NCBI RefSeq assembly: GCF_019511665.1
Contig: NZ_JAEUAW010000001.1
Span: forward strand, 248,001 to 312,000
Origin: Microbacterium jejuense
GTDB taxonomy: Bacteria > Actinomycetota > Actinomycetes > Actinomycetales > Microbacteriaceae
Length of the DNA: 64,000 nucleotides
Direction of reading: 5' to 3'
Part shown: positions 56,798 through 64,000 of the stretch, piece by piece
Layout of the letters: every line of letters starts with the position of its first letter
How positions within the stretch are numbered: position 1 is the stretch's first letter
Notes under the pieces: model-generated
Databases searched by the model: none
What the model was told of the DNA's origin: nothing
What the model saw: the letters and a program-made list of their open reading frames with translations, nothing else
Translations under genes and position numbers: made by a program

Positions 56798-58621
56798 GTG
56801 ACCGACCCGCACCGCGCCGAGGGCGCCGACGACTTCGCGCCCGCCACCGACGCCGCCGCCGCTCTGCTCTGCCGGCTGGTCGAACTCGGCGTCCGGCACA
56901 TCGTGGTGAGCCCCGGCTCGCGGTCGCAGGCGCTCGCCCTCGTCGCCGCCGAACTCGAACGCCGCGGTGCGATCCGCCTCCACGTGCGCATCGACGAGCG
57001 TGTCGCGGGCTTCACGGCGCTCGGCATCGGGCGGGAGTCCGGGATGCCGGCGGCCGTCGTCTGCACGTCCGGCACCGCCGTCGCCAACCTGGTGCCGGCC
57101 GCACTCGAGGCGCACCACGCCGGCGTGCCGCTGCTGCTGCTGACCGCCGACCGGCCGCCCGAGCTGCGCGGCGTCGGGGCCAACCAGACCACCCGGCAGC
57201 CCGGCCTGTTCGCGCCGACGGTGCGGTTCGAGGCCGACCTGCCCGTGCCCGAGGCACTCGACCCCGACGGTGCGCACGAACAGAGTGTGATGCTGCGCGC
57301 GGTCGCCGAGTCGGCCGTCGCCGCCGCGCTCGGGGAGGGTACGTGGTCGCCCGGGCCCGTGCACCTGAACCTGCCGTACCGCGAGCCGCTCGCCGGCGCG
57401 GTGCCGGCGTGGTTCGGCGTTCCGGCCGCCGAGCTGCGCACGGCGCCCGAGACCGACCCCGATGGACCCCCGGCCGATGGGGAACCGGAGGACGAGGCAT
57501 CCGGCGCCCTGTATCAAGGCGGGGGAGGCATCGGCGAGTCCGACGTCCCGACTGAGCCGGAGGACGCGCCGTACGTGCTCGAGCGCGGACCGCGCACCGT
57601 CGTGCTCGCCGGCGCCGACGCCGGACCGGACGCAGAGGCCCTCGCTCACGCGGGCGGCTGGCCGCTCGTCGCCGAGATCGTCAGCGGCGCGCGCTTCGGC
57701 CGACAGCTCGTCCACGGCTACCGCGCGCTGCTGCGCGACCCCGAGCTGGGCGGACGCATCGAGCGCGTCGTCGTGCTCGGGCATCCGACGCTCAGCCGTG
57801 AGGCGGCGCGCCTGCTGTCGGACCCCGACGTCGAGGTCGTCGCGGTGCGCGGACCCGGCGAGCCGCTCAACCTCAACGGCGCGACCATCCCGGTCGACCG
57901 CATCGCCGTCGCGACGGGCGCCGCGGATCGGGAGTGGCTCGGCGAGTGGATGCTGGCGTCCCGTGCCGCGGCCGTCGACCTCACTCCTCCGGCGCCCGAC
58001 GCCGACGGACTGTCGTCCGCCGAGCCTGCCGAGCGGCTCGGGGCCATCGCGGCCGAGCTGCAGGTGATCCGCGCACCACTGGACCGGATCGCCCTCGTCG
58101 ACGCGGTGTGGCGCGCGACCTGGCCGCACGACCGGCTCGTGTTCGGGTCGTCGCGTCTGGTCCGCGTCGCCGACGAGGTGCTCCCCGGCAAGAAGGTGCC
58201 GGTGCACGCCAACCGCGGACTCGCCGGCATCGACGGCACGATCGCCACGGCCACCGGCATCGCCCTCGCGAGCCAGGCCGGTACCGGCGCCGGGGTCACC
58301 CGCGTGCTGCTCGGCGACCTCGCGCTGCTGCACGACGTCGGGGCACTGCTGCTGCCGCCGCACGAGGACGAGCCCCGCATTCAGCTCATCGTCGGCAACG
58401 ACGGAGGCGGCACGATCTTCGACGGGCTCGAGGTGGCCGGCGTCGCCGGCGCCGACGCCATGGATCGGGTGCTGTACACCCCGCACGCCGTGCGACTGGA
58501 ACAGCTCGCCCTCGCCTACGGCTGGGAGTACCACCGGGTCACCACGCGCTCCGCGCTCGACCAGGCGCTCACGTCGCCCGTCGGCGGCCGCCAGCTCATC
58601 GAGGTTCCGCTGGAGCGCTGA
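56798..58621 (+). CDS. menD: SEPHCHC synthase MenD
   Basis: A 607-residue thiamine-diphosphate enzyme that joins isochorismate and 2-oxoglutarate, the first committed menaquinone step. Motifs: VVSPGSRSQALALVAAELER, RIDERVAGFTALGIGRESG (the ThDP glutamate), VCTSGTAVANLVPA, LLTADRPPELRGVGANQTTR, then NRGLAGIDGTIATATGIA and the Mg/ThDP segment VGNDGGGTIFD. An acidic linker of about 45 residues (near 57455-57590) lies between the first and middle domains and makes the protein longer than E. coli MenD (about 556 residues). GTG 56798 starts 1 nt after the PLDc_N stop; the open frame to 56489 overlaps that gene and is not used. Confidence 0.95.
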   Translation: MTDPHRAEGADDFAPATDAAAALLCRLVELGVRHIVVSPGSRSQALALVAAELERRGAIRLHVRIDERVAGFTALGIGRESGMPAAVVCTSGTAVANLVPAALEAHHAGVPLLLLTADRPPELRGVGANQTTRQPGLFAPTVRFEADLPVPEALDPDGAHEQSVMLRAVAESAVAAALGEGTWSPGPVHLNLPYREPLAGAVPAWFGVPAAELRTAPETDPDGPPADGEPEDEASGALYQGGGGIGESDVPTEPEDAPYVLERGPRTVVLAGADAGPDAEALAHAGGWPLVAEIVSGARFGRQLVHGYRALLRDPELGGRIERVVVLGHPTLSREAARLLSDPDVEVVAVRGPGEPLNLNGATIPVDRIAVATGAADREWLGEWMLASRAAAVDLTPPAPDADGLSSAEPAERLGAIAAELQVIRAPLDRIALVDAVWRATWPHDRLVFGSSRLVRVADEVLPGKKVPVHANRGLAGIDGTIATATGIALASQAGTGAGVTRVLLGDLALLHDVGALLLPPHEDEPRIQLIVGNDGGGTIFDGLEVAGVAGADAMDRVLYTPHAVRLEQLALAYGWEYHRVTTRSALDQALTSPVGGRQLIEVPLER

Positions 58622-58736
58622 GCGCCGGCATCCGGATCTCCGTCGCAAGGGCGCCACGTCGCTGCTGGGCACCGCAGATCGCGTGCGCCGCAACGGCGAA
58701 CTGGCGCCGCAACGATGCGCGCCGCCGGATCTGGGC

Positions 58737-58742
58737 CATGAT
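58737..58742 (+). promoter_or_regulatory. -10 element of the PPK2 gene (leaderless start)
   Basis: CATGAT lies 6 nt before the ATG at 58749. The rest of 58622-58748 shows only a short direct repeat (GCGCCGCAACG) and no gene. Confidence 0.45.
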
Positions 58743-58748
58743 GGGCGC

Positions 58749-59612
58749 ATGATCGCCACGAGTCAGAAGCACTGGAGCGGCGATGTCGCCGACCTCCTGC
58801 GCGTCGGTGACGGGTTCGTCCTGGCCGACGTCGACCCCCGCTCCACGCCCGGATACGAGCACGACAAGCACGCCGCCGCCGAGGACCTGAAGGCCGGGGC
58901 GCAGCAGCTGGACGAGTTCCAGGAGCGCCTGTTCGCGCAGAGCCGCGTGGACGCGACGGATGCCTCGGTGCTGCTCGTGCTGCAGGCCATGGACTCCGCC
59001 GGCAAGGGCGGGATCATCCGGCACGTGGTCGGGTCGACCGACCCGCAGGGCATCGCGCTCGCCGCGTTCAAGAAGCCCACCGCGGAGGAACTCGAGCACG
59101 ACTTCCTGTGGCGGGTCGAGAAGCGGCTGCCCGAGCCCGGACTCATCGGGGTGTTCGACCGGTCGCACTACGAGGACGTGCTCATCGGCCGGGTGCGCTC
59201 GCTCGCACCCGCCGAAGAGATCGAGCGCCGGTACGGCGCCATCAACGACTTCGAGAAGCGGGTGGCCGAGTCCGGCACGCGCATCATCAAGGTCATGCTG
59301 CACATCTCGCCCGATGAGCAGAAGGAGCGGCTCATGGAGCGGCTCGACCGCCCCGACAAGCACTGGAAGTACAACCCCGGCGACGTCGACGAGCGCGAGC
59401 TGTGGCCGTCGTACATGGCCGCGTACCAGACGGTGTTCGAACGCACCTCGACCGACCACGCCCCGTGGTACGTCGTGCCCGCTGACCGCAAGTGGTACGC
59501 GCGGCTCGCTGTGCAGCACCTGCTGCTCGAGACGCTGGAGTCGATCGATCCGCATTGGCCGGCCGCGACCTTCGACGTCGCCGCCGAGAAGGTGCGGCTC
59601 GCGGCGAGCTGA
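58749..59612 (+). CDS. Polyphosphate kinase 2 (PPK2) family protein
   Basis: A 287-residue PPK2 enzyme, which moves phosphate between polyphosphate and nucleotides. Motifs: Walker A-type LVLQAMDSAGKGG (about residue 80), the FKKPTAEELEHDFLWR lid region, Walker B-type LIGVFDRSHYEDVLIGRV, KVMLHISPDEQKERL, KHWKYNPGD and DHAPWYVVPADRKWYARL. The length is that of single-domain PPK2. The ATG at 58749 (MIATSQKHW) is chosen over an upstream in-frame start because it carries the leaderless -10 pattern. Whether it prefers ADP, GDP or NMP cannot be told from what I can see. A repeat element follows. Confidence 0.92.
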   Translation: MIATSQKHWSGDVADLLRVGDGFVLADVDPRSTPGYEHDKHAAAEDLKAGAQQLDEFQERLFAQSRVDATDASVLLVLQAMDSAGKGGIIRHVVGSTDPQGIALAAFKKPTAEELEHDFLWRVEKRLPEPGLIGVFDRSHYEDVLIGRVRSLAPAEEIERRYGAINDFEKRVAESGTRIIKVMLHISPDEQKERLMERLDRPDKHWKYNPGDVDERELWPSYMAAYQTVFERTSTDHAPWYVVPADRKWYARLAVQHLLLETLESIDPHWPAATFDVAAEKVRLAAS

Positions 59613-59627
59613 GCGCGCGCCCCGCTG

Positions 59628-59738
59628 CTCGTTGAGCGAGCGGAGCGAGTCGAAACGCAGTGAGCCGCTCTCCGGAATCAGCCGCCTCGGCTCACTGCGT
59701 TTCGTCTTCGCTCGTTCCTCGCTCCGCTAAACGACCGG
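59628..59738. repeat. Dispersed inverted-repeat element after the PPK2 gene
   Basis: Arms at 59628-59667 (CTCGTTGAGCGAGCGGAGCG...GCAGTGAGCCG) and 59688-59738 (CGGCTCACTGCGTTTCGTCT...) pair over most of their length around a 20-nt loop. It begins 16 nt after the PPK2 stop and can act as terminator. Confidence 0.85.
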
Positions 59739-59782
59739 CGGGGTGCGATGTTCTCGATCTGTCCGAGTAGTTGATGCTCGTG

Positions 59783-59809
59783 GGTACTTGATGTGATACA
59801 GTACTTGAC
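59783..59809 (+). promoter_or_regulatory. Promoter/operator of padR 2
   Basis: TACAGT (59797-59802) lies 7 nt before the ATG at 59810, as in padR 1. The direct repeat GTACTTGA occurs at 59784-59791 and 59801-59808, overlapping the -10 and the start, and is a likely site for autoregulation. Confidence 0.6.
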
Positions 59810-60163
59810 ATGACACAAGACGACGCGTTCGCGGCCGATCTGCTGCGCGGGCACACCGACACGATCGTGCTCGGCGTTCTCCGGCGCGGCGATGCGTACG
59901 GCTTCGAGATCTACAAGGCGATCCGCGACGCGACCGGGGGCCAGTACGAGATCAAGGAGGCGACGCTGTACGCCACGTACCGCCGTCTCGAGAAGGACGG
60001 CCTGGCCGAGTCCTACTGGGGCGACGAGTCGCAGGGCGGCCGCCGCAAGTACTACCGCATCACCGACGCCGGCAGAGCGGTGTACCGCGGCAATGTCGCG
60101 GCCTGGACCGCGACCCGGCGCATCATCGACGAACTGCTCGACGTGAAGGAGAGCCAGCAATGA
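59810..60163 (+). CDS. PadR-family transcriptional regulator 2
   Basis: A 117-residue winged-helix regulator: LLRGHTDTIVLGVLRRGDAY, GFEIYKAIRDATGGQYEIKE, ATLYATYRRLEKDGLAESYW, RRKYYRITDAGRAVYRGNV. The ATG lies 7 nt after TACAGT (leaderless type). The stop overlaps the ATG of the next gene (ATGA). The operon PadR-HAAS-ABC ATPase-ABC permease is a common self-regulated exporter arrangement. It is only distantly similar to PadR 1 but has the same partner type and the same promoter end. Confidence 0.93.
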   Translation: MTQDDAFAADLLRGHTDTIVLGVLRRGDAYGFEIYKAIRDATGGQYEIKEATLYATYRRLEKDGLAESYWGDESQGGRRKYYRITDAGRAVYRGNVAAWTATRRIIDELLDVKESQQ

Positions 60164-61062
60164 ACACCGACATCCATCGCCTTCTCGACGAGGCGTTCCA
60201 GGGCATCGAGATGACGCCCGAGGCGCAGGACCTGAAAGAAGAGGTGCGCGCCAACCTGATGTCGCGCGCCGACGAGCTCGAAGCTGCCGGAGTGGCGCCG
60301 GGCGACGCCGCGCGACAGGCGATCGCCGAGCTCGGCGACGTGCGCGCGCTGCTCGAAGAGACGGGGGATGCCGCACCCCAGCGCTCGACCGACGCCTATG
60401 TCGCGCTCGTCCAGCGCCATCGCGTGCGCCCGAAGCCGGGCTTCGTGGTGCGGGTCGTGGTGTGGTCGATCGTCGCCGTCGTGGGGATCACGCTCGGGAT
60501 CCTCGGGGCGAGCGGGGTGCTGCAGATCCCGCTCGGTGCGCAGATCGGGCTCTTCGGCCTCGCCTCGACGGGCATCGCGCTGCTCGTGGGCGACTCGCTC
60601 TCGCAAGACACGACGACGAACCATCCGATGCCGCAGAACAGGGCGGCCGGGTACTTCCTCGCGACGCTGCTCGGAGCGTTCGGACTCGGCTTCGTCGCCC
60701 TCGTCGCGTTCGGGTCGATGCCGATGTGGGGCGTCGTGTTCGCGGCGCTCGGCATCATCGCCTCCATCATCCTGTTCTCGTTCCTCGGCGCGACGCAGAC
60801 CAACCGCCACAAGGCGTGGACGCGTCAGCTCGCCGCGGCCACCCCGCCCAACCGGTTCGAGCGCGAGCCCGAGACCGCCGCACGATTCGGCGTGTACACC
60901 GCCGCCATCTGGCTCGTCACCTTCGCCGTCATCGCGGTGCTGGTGTTCACGGTCGGCTGGTGGTGGGCGCCGATCGCCTTCGTGGGCGGGTTCGCGCTCA
61001 TGATGCTGCTCCTCGCGCGCATGATGTTCGCGCCCGAGAAGTCCGACACCCCCGGTCGTTGA
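60160..61062 (+). CDS. HAAS / permease-prefix-domain membrane protein, partner of PadR 2
   Basis: A 300-residue protein. The first 75 residues are the HAAS-type domain (IHRLLDEAFQGIEMTPEAQD, GDAARQAIAELGDVRALLEE). Six hydrophobic spans follow, in three pairs (from VVVWSIVAVVGITLGILGAS to WWWAPIAFVGGFALMMLLLA). The start overlaps the PadR 2 stop. The stop codon TGA (61060-61062) lies within the GTCGTTGAGCG of a dispersed repeat element, so the element fixes the C-terminus (KSDTPGR). Confidence 0.82.
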   Translation: MNTDIHRLLDEAFQGIEMTPEAQDLKEEVRANLMSRADELEAAGVAPGDAARQAIAELGDVRALLEETGDAAPQRSTDAYVALVQRHRVRPKPGFVVRVVVWSIVAVVGITLGILGASGVLQIPLGAQIGLFGLASTGIALLVGDSLSQDTTTNHPMPQNRAAGYFLATLLGAFGLGFVALVAFGSMPMWGVVFAALGIIASIILFSFLGATQTNRHKAWTRQLAAATPPNRFEREPETAARFGVYTAAIWLVTFAVIAVLVFTVGWWWAPIAFVGGFALMMLLLARMMFAPEKSDTPGR

Positions 61063-61163
61063 GCGAAGGGCGCTCTCGCGCCCGAAGACGAAACGCCAGA
61101 GCACTGCGCAAGGTCAGGCGCGTTTCGTCTTCGCTCGTTCCTTGCTCCGCTCAACGAGCGGGA
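61051..61163. repeat. Dispersed inverted-repeat element between the HAAS gene and the ABC exporter
   Basis: Arms CCCGGTCGTTGAGCGAAGGG...GACGAAACGCC (from 61051) and GCGCGTTTCGTCTTCGCTCG...CAACGAGCGGG (to 61163). The first arm overlaps the end of the HAAS gene and supplies its stop codon. It may lower transcription into the ABC genes, which lack an obvious promoter of their own. Confidence 0.85.
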
Positions 61164-61204
61164 CACGACATATTCACCCCATTCGAAGGAAGGGATGCTT
61201 CGCC

Positions 61205-62218
61205 ATGCCTGAAAACAACGCCATCGTCGCCCGTGACCTCGTGAAGGTCTACCCGGGCCGCGGCCGCCGACCCGCTGTGCGGGCATTGGACGGCCTCGGG
61301 TTCGAGGTCCCCGCGGGCCGCGTGTTCGGCCTGCTCGGCCCGAACGGCGCCGGCAAGTCCACCACCACCAAGATCCTCACGACCCTCTCGCGCCCGACGA
61401 GCGGCACGGCGATCGTCGCCGGCCACGACGTCGCCGCCCACCCGGCTGCCGTCCGCGCCTCGATCGGCTACGTGTCGCAGGGTGCGAGCACGGATCCGCT
61501 CCTCACCGCCCGCGAGAACCTCGAGATCGCGGCCCGCCTGCGCGGGGTGAGCGCGGGGGATGCCCGCGGCCGCGCGAAGCGCCTGCTCGACGAGTTCGGG
61601 CTGGCCGAGGCATCCACTCGCCCCGTCGGATCGTTCTCGGGCGGCATGCGCCGAAGGCTCGACGTGGCAGCAGCGCTCGTGCACCGGCCGCGCGTGCTGT
61701 TCCTCGACGAGCCCACGACGGGTCTCGACCCCGAGGCGCGCGCGGCGATGTGGGCCGAGATCCGACGGCTCTCTGGCGAGGAGGCTCTCACCGTCGTGCT
61801 GACCACGCACTACATGGAGGAGGCCGACCGTCTGGCCGACGAGCTGCTGCTCGTGAACAAGGGCCGCGCCGTCGTGCAGGGCACGCCCGACGAGCTCAAG
61901 GCGGCGCTGCACGGCGACTCGCTGAGGGTCTCGCTCGTCGAACCCGACGCGGCCGCCGTCCGCACCGCGATCGGCCGCGTGCCCGGACTGCGCGACGTCG
62001 TCATCGAGGCCTCCGGCGTCGACGGCGTCCTCGCCGCGCGCACCGACGACGCCTCCGCCGCGGTCGGGGCCGTCATCGGGGCGCTGGATGCCGCGGGCAT
62101 CCGCTTCGGCCAGGTCGCGGCATCCCACCCCACCCTCGACGACGTGTACCTGCACTTCGTCGGCCACACTTTCGGCGACGCAACCGCGGACGCCGCCACG
62201 GAAGGAGTCGCAGCATGA
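61205..62218 (+). CDS. DrrA-type ABC exporter ATP-binding protein
   Basis: A 337-residue ATPase of the daunorubicin-resistance (DrrA) type. Motifs: Walker A GLLGPNGAGKSTTT, Q-loop IGYVSQGAS, signature VGSFSGGMRRRLDVA, Walker B VLFLDEPTTGLDP, H-loop TTHYMEEADRL. The C-terminal 100 residues match the DrrA accessory domain (LRVSLVEPDAAAVRTAIG through HPTLDDVYLHFVGHTF). ATG 61205 is chosen by homology; AAGGAAGGGATG lies upstream. The stop overlaps the permease ATG (ATGA). With the permease it forms an efflux pump, probably under PadR 2 control. Substrate unknown. Confidence 0.95.
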   Translation: MPENNAIVARDLVKVYPGRGRRPAVRALDGLGFEVPAGRVFGLLGPNGAGKSTTTKILTTLSRPTSGTAIVAGHDVAAHPAAVRASIGYVSQGASTDPLLTARENLEIAARLRGVSAGDARGRAKRLLDEFGLAEASTRPVGSFSGGMRRRLDVAAALVHRPRVLFLDEPTTGLDPEARAAMWAEIRRLSGEEALTVVLTTHYMEEADRLADELLLVNKGRAVVQGTPDELKAALHGDSLRVSLVEPDAAAVRTAIGRVPGLRDVVIEASGVDGVLAARTDDASAAVGAVIGALDAAGIRFGQVAASHPTLDDVYLHFVGHTFGDATADAATEGVAA

Positions 62219-63030
62219 CCTCTCTCGCACTCGCCGTCACCACGGCCGCGCCGTCGCGCGCCGGCTGGTTCACGCAGGCCGGCCAGGTGCTGCGCCGCTG
62301 GCTCATCGCCACCCTGCGTCAGGTGTGGGGACCGGTGATGTCGCTCATCCAGCCCGTCATCTGGATCGTGCTGTTCGGGCAGGTGTTCCACTCGCTGGGT
62401 GCGCTGCCCCAGTTCGGCGGCGCCGGGTACATCGACTACCTCGTGCCGGGCATCCTCATGATGACGGTGCTGTACTCCGGCGCGTGGGCGGGCACCGGCT
62501 ACATCGACGACATCAACTCCGGTGTCATGGACCAGTACCTCACGTCGCCGGTGTCGCGCTCGGCCATCATCACAGGGCAGCTGGTGCAGCAGCTCGTCAT
62601 CAACCTCGCGCAGTCGCTCGTCGTGCTGGGCATCGGGTGGCTCGCCGGAGCCCGCTACCCGGGCGGTCTGGGCGGCATGCTCGCGGCGCTCGGCGTCGCG
62701 ACGGTGCTCGCCACGATCTTCTGCTGCGCGTCGACGGCCGTCGCCCTCACCGCGCGCAGCCAGATCGCGCTCATCAGCCTGTCGCAGCTCATCGTGCTGC
62801 CGGCGACGTTCCTGTCGACCACGATGATGCCCGCCGACCTCATGCCCCAGTGGGTGCAGGACGTCTCGCGCTGGAACCCGATGACGTGGGCCGTCGAACT
62901 CGGCCGCGGCGGCCTGAACGGGACGTTCCCCGAGAACGGCTGGTGGCAGCTCGCCGGCCTGGCCGTCCTCGCGGTGCTCGCGTTCCTGTGGGCGATGCGG
63001 TCGATCCGCGCCTACCAGCGCTCGGTGTGA
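62215..63030 (+). CDS. ABC-2 type (DrrB-like) exporter permease
   Basis: A 271-residue permease with about six membrane spans: VMSLIQPVIWIVLFGQVF, YLVPGILMMTVLYSGAWAGT, QLVINLAQSLVVLGIGWLAG, TVLATIFCCASTAVALT, LIVLPATFLSTTMMPADLMP and LAGLAVLAVLAFLWAMRSI. The motif LDxYLxSPxSR appears as MDQYLTSPVSRSAI, the usual DrrB cytoplasmic loop that contacts the ATPase. A good Shine-Dalgarno, GGAAGGAG, precedes the ATG, which overlaps the ATPase stop. Confidence 0.93.
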   Translation: MTSLALAVTTAAPSRAGWFTQAGQVLRRWLIATLRQVWGPVMSLIQPVIWIVLFGQVFHSLGALPQFGGAGYIDYLVPGILMMTVLYSGAWAGTGYIDDINSGVMDQYLTSPVSRSAIITGQLVQQLVINLAQSLVVLGIGWLAGARYPGGLGGMLAALGVATVLATIFCCASTAVALTARSQIALISLSQLIVLPATFLSTTMMPADLMPQWVQDVSRWNPMTWAVELGRGGLNGTFPENGWWQLAGLAVLAVLAFLWAMRSIRAYQRSV

Positions 63031-63041
63031 GCATGCCTGCT

Positions 63042-63187
63042 CCCGGTCGTTGAGCGAGCGAAGCGAGACGAAACGCCGCGAGCCGCCAGGCGGACCCGGC
63101 CACCCCGCATCGGATGCGAGGGGCTGAGCGCCGAGAGCGTCTTGCGGCGTTTCGTCTCGCTCGTTCCCTCGCTCGCTCAACGGGCGG
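63042..63187. repeat. Dispersed inverted-repeat element after the ABC exporter
   Basis: Arms at 63042-63080 (CCCGGTCGTTGAGCGAGCGA...GACGAAACGCCGCG) and 63143-63187 (TGCGGCGTTTCGTCTCGCTC...CTCAACGGGCGG) flank about 60 nt. It ends the PadR 2 operon and lies just ahead of the DUF885 promoter. Confidence 0.85.
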
Positions 63188-63212
63188 CACCGCGCGTCCT
63201 AGGGTGGAGCGG

Positions 63213-64000
63213 GTGAGCGCCCCCGATCCCGTCCGCGTCGTCGCCGACGCCTACGTCCGCGAACTGGCCCGCCACGAGCCCGACGCCGCGCTGGCGCTCG
63301 GGCTCGAGGCGCGTCCGCTGCCCGATCTGTCGCCCGAGTGGCTCGTCGCCAAGTACGAGCTGCAGGGCTCGACGCTCGCCGACCTCGACGCCGCCGGGTC
63401 CGGCGACGAGGTCCTGCGTGCAGCGCTGCGCGAGCGTCTCGAGCGCGAGCGGCTGCTGTTCGACACCGGGTTCACGCCGCGCCTCGTCGCACCGCTGGCG
63501 ACGCCCGTGCACGCGGTCCGCTACGCGTTCGAGGGAACGACCGTCACGAGCGATGCCGCCGGCCGGGCCGTGCTCGCGAAGCTCGAGGCCGCGCCGGCAG
63601 CGGTGCGCGAGTACATCGCCGCCCTGCGCTGGGCGCGCGACAACACCGCCCGCTTCACCGGCGGCGGCGTGGCGCCCGTCCGTCAGCTCGACACGCTGGC
63701 GGCACAGGTCGCGACGTGGGTCGACACGGACTGGTTCGGTTCGCTGCCGATCGCGGATGACGTGGATGCCGCCACCCGCGCCCGCGCGCGGGCCGCGGCC
63801 GACGAGACCGCCGTCGCGCTCGCCGAGCTGGTCGCGGTGCTGCGCGACGAGCTGCGGCCGGTGGCGCCGACGTCCGATGCCGTCGGGGATGCCGTGTACG
63901 CCGACCTGGCGGCCGGCATGCTCGGCGCCCGCATCGACCTCGACGACACGTACGCGTACGGCTGGTCCGAGCTGGAGCGTCTGGTCACGGAGGCTCAGGA
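63213..64000 (+). CDS. DUF885 family protein, N-terminal part (3' end outside window)
   Basis: The frame is open from GTG 63213 to the window edge (262 codons). TAGGGT (63200-63205) lies 7 nt upstream, the leaderless pattern. Visible: VVADAYVRELARHEPDAALALG at the start, LRERLERERLLFDTGFTPRL, TPVHAVRYAFEG and YAYGWSELERL, which match the N-terminal helical half of DUF885 proteins, predicted zinc-peptidase-like hydrolases whose HExxH-like motif lies further on and is not seen here. Function is not established from this part. Confidence 0.75.
   Translation, partial: MSAPDPVRVVADAYVRELARHEPDAALALGLEARPLPDLSPEWLVAKYELQGSTLADLDAAGSGDEVLRAALRERLERERLLFDTGFTPRLVAPLATPVHAVRYAFEGTTVTSDAAGRAVLAKLEAAPAAVREYIAALRWARDNTARFTGGGVAPVRQLDTLAAQVATWVDTDWFGSLPIADDVDAATRARARAAADETAVALAELVAVLRDELRPVAPTSDAVGDAVYADLAAGMLGARIDLDDTYAYGWSELERLVTEAQ

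Noticed and set aside
1..64000. Insertion sequences, integrases, tRNA or rRNA genes
   Set aside because: I looked for transposase-like or integrase-like proteins and for tRNA/rRNA-like sequence and recognised none; a tool such as tRNAscan would be needed to exclude a tRNA fully.

Overview
The window is high-GC DNA with GTG/ATG starts, a strong preference for GC-ending codons and many leaderless-type starts. Gene content (F420-type enzymes, ResB/CcsB, a full set of men genes, PadR/HAAS modules, DUF4229, PLDc_N) points to an actinobacterium of the Microbacteriaceae, most likely Microbacterium or a close relative. This assignment is from gene style and content, not from a database search.

Layout. 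1-1796: the end of resB and all of ccsB (cytochrome c assembly). 2075-33556: one giant gene for a secreted protein of about 10,493 residues (roughly 1 MDa) filling half the window. It has a signal peptide, a Pro/Ala/Asp linker, about 14.5 kb of degenerate 53-65-residue repeats with module inserts (one like chitin-binding CBM5/12), Calx-beta-like domains, a family of DGF modules, RTX calcium-binding repeats, two LamG-like domains and a final Calx-beta domain. 33572-34860: a strong hairpin, a Ddn-type reductase gene and a four-unit array of paired palindromes. 34856-40713: a TetR regulator diverging from an MMPL/RND-type exporter plus YhgE/Pip membrane protein operon, with two clear GATACA-N4-TGTATC operators. 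40866-44237: menC, a PadR/HAAS pair and an LLM-class oxidoreductase. 44428-51832: cobalamin-dependent metH, then on the other strand a lipoprotein gene and a gene fusing all four subunits of an ECF-type vitamin importer into one chain. 51920-58621: menB, menE, a VOC-family gene, menA, a DUF4229 gene, a PLDc_N gene and menD. 58749-64000: PPK2, a second PadR/HAAS pair followed by a two-gene ABC exporter, and the start of a DUF885 gene.

How the parts fit. menC, menB, menE, menA and menD supply five menaquinone steps, and ResB/CcsB matures the c-type cytochromes that use the quinone pool. The lipoprotein and single-chain ECF transporter sit beside B12-dependent metH and are best read as a corrinoid uptake system (inference). 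The two PadR modules and the TetR/MMPL module look like stress- or drug-responsive envelope systems.

Three sequence-level patterns run through the window. First, many genes have a -10-like hexamer 6-8 nt before the start codon (leaderless transcripts). Second, a dispersed inverted-repeat element with core CGTTTCGTCTCGCTCG occurs at intergenic sites and, twice, in frame inside transporter genes. Third, the heptamer GGATGCC/GGCATCC is conspicuously frequent, in coding as well as intergenic DNA.
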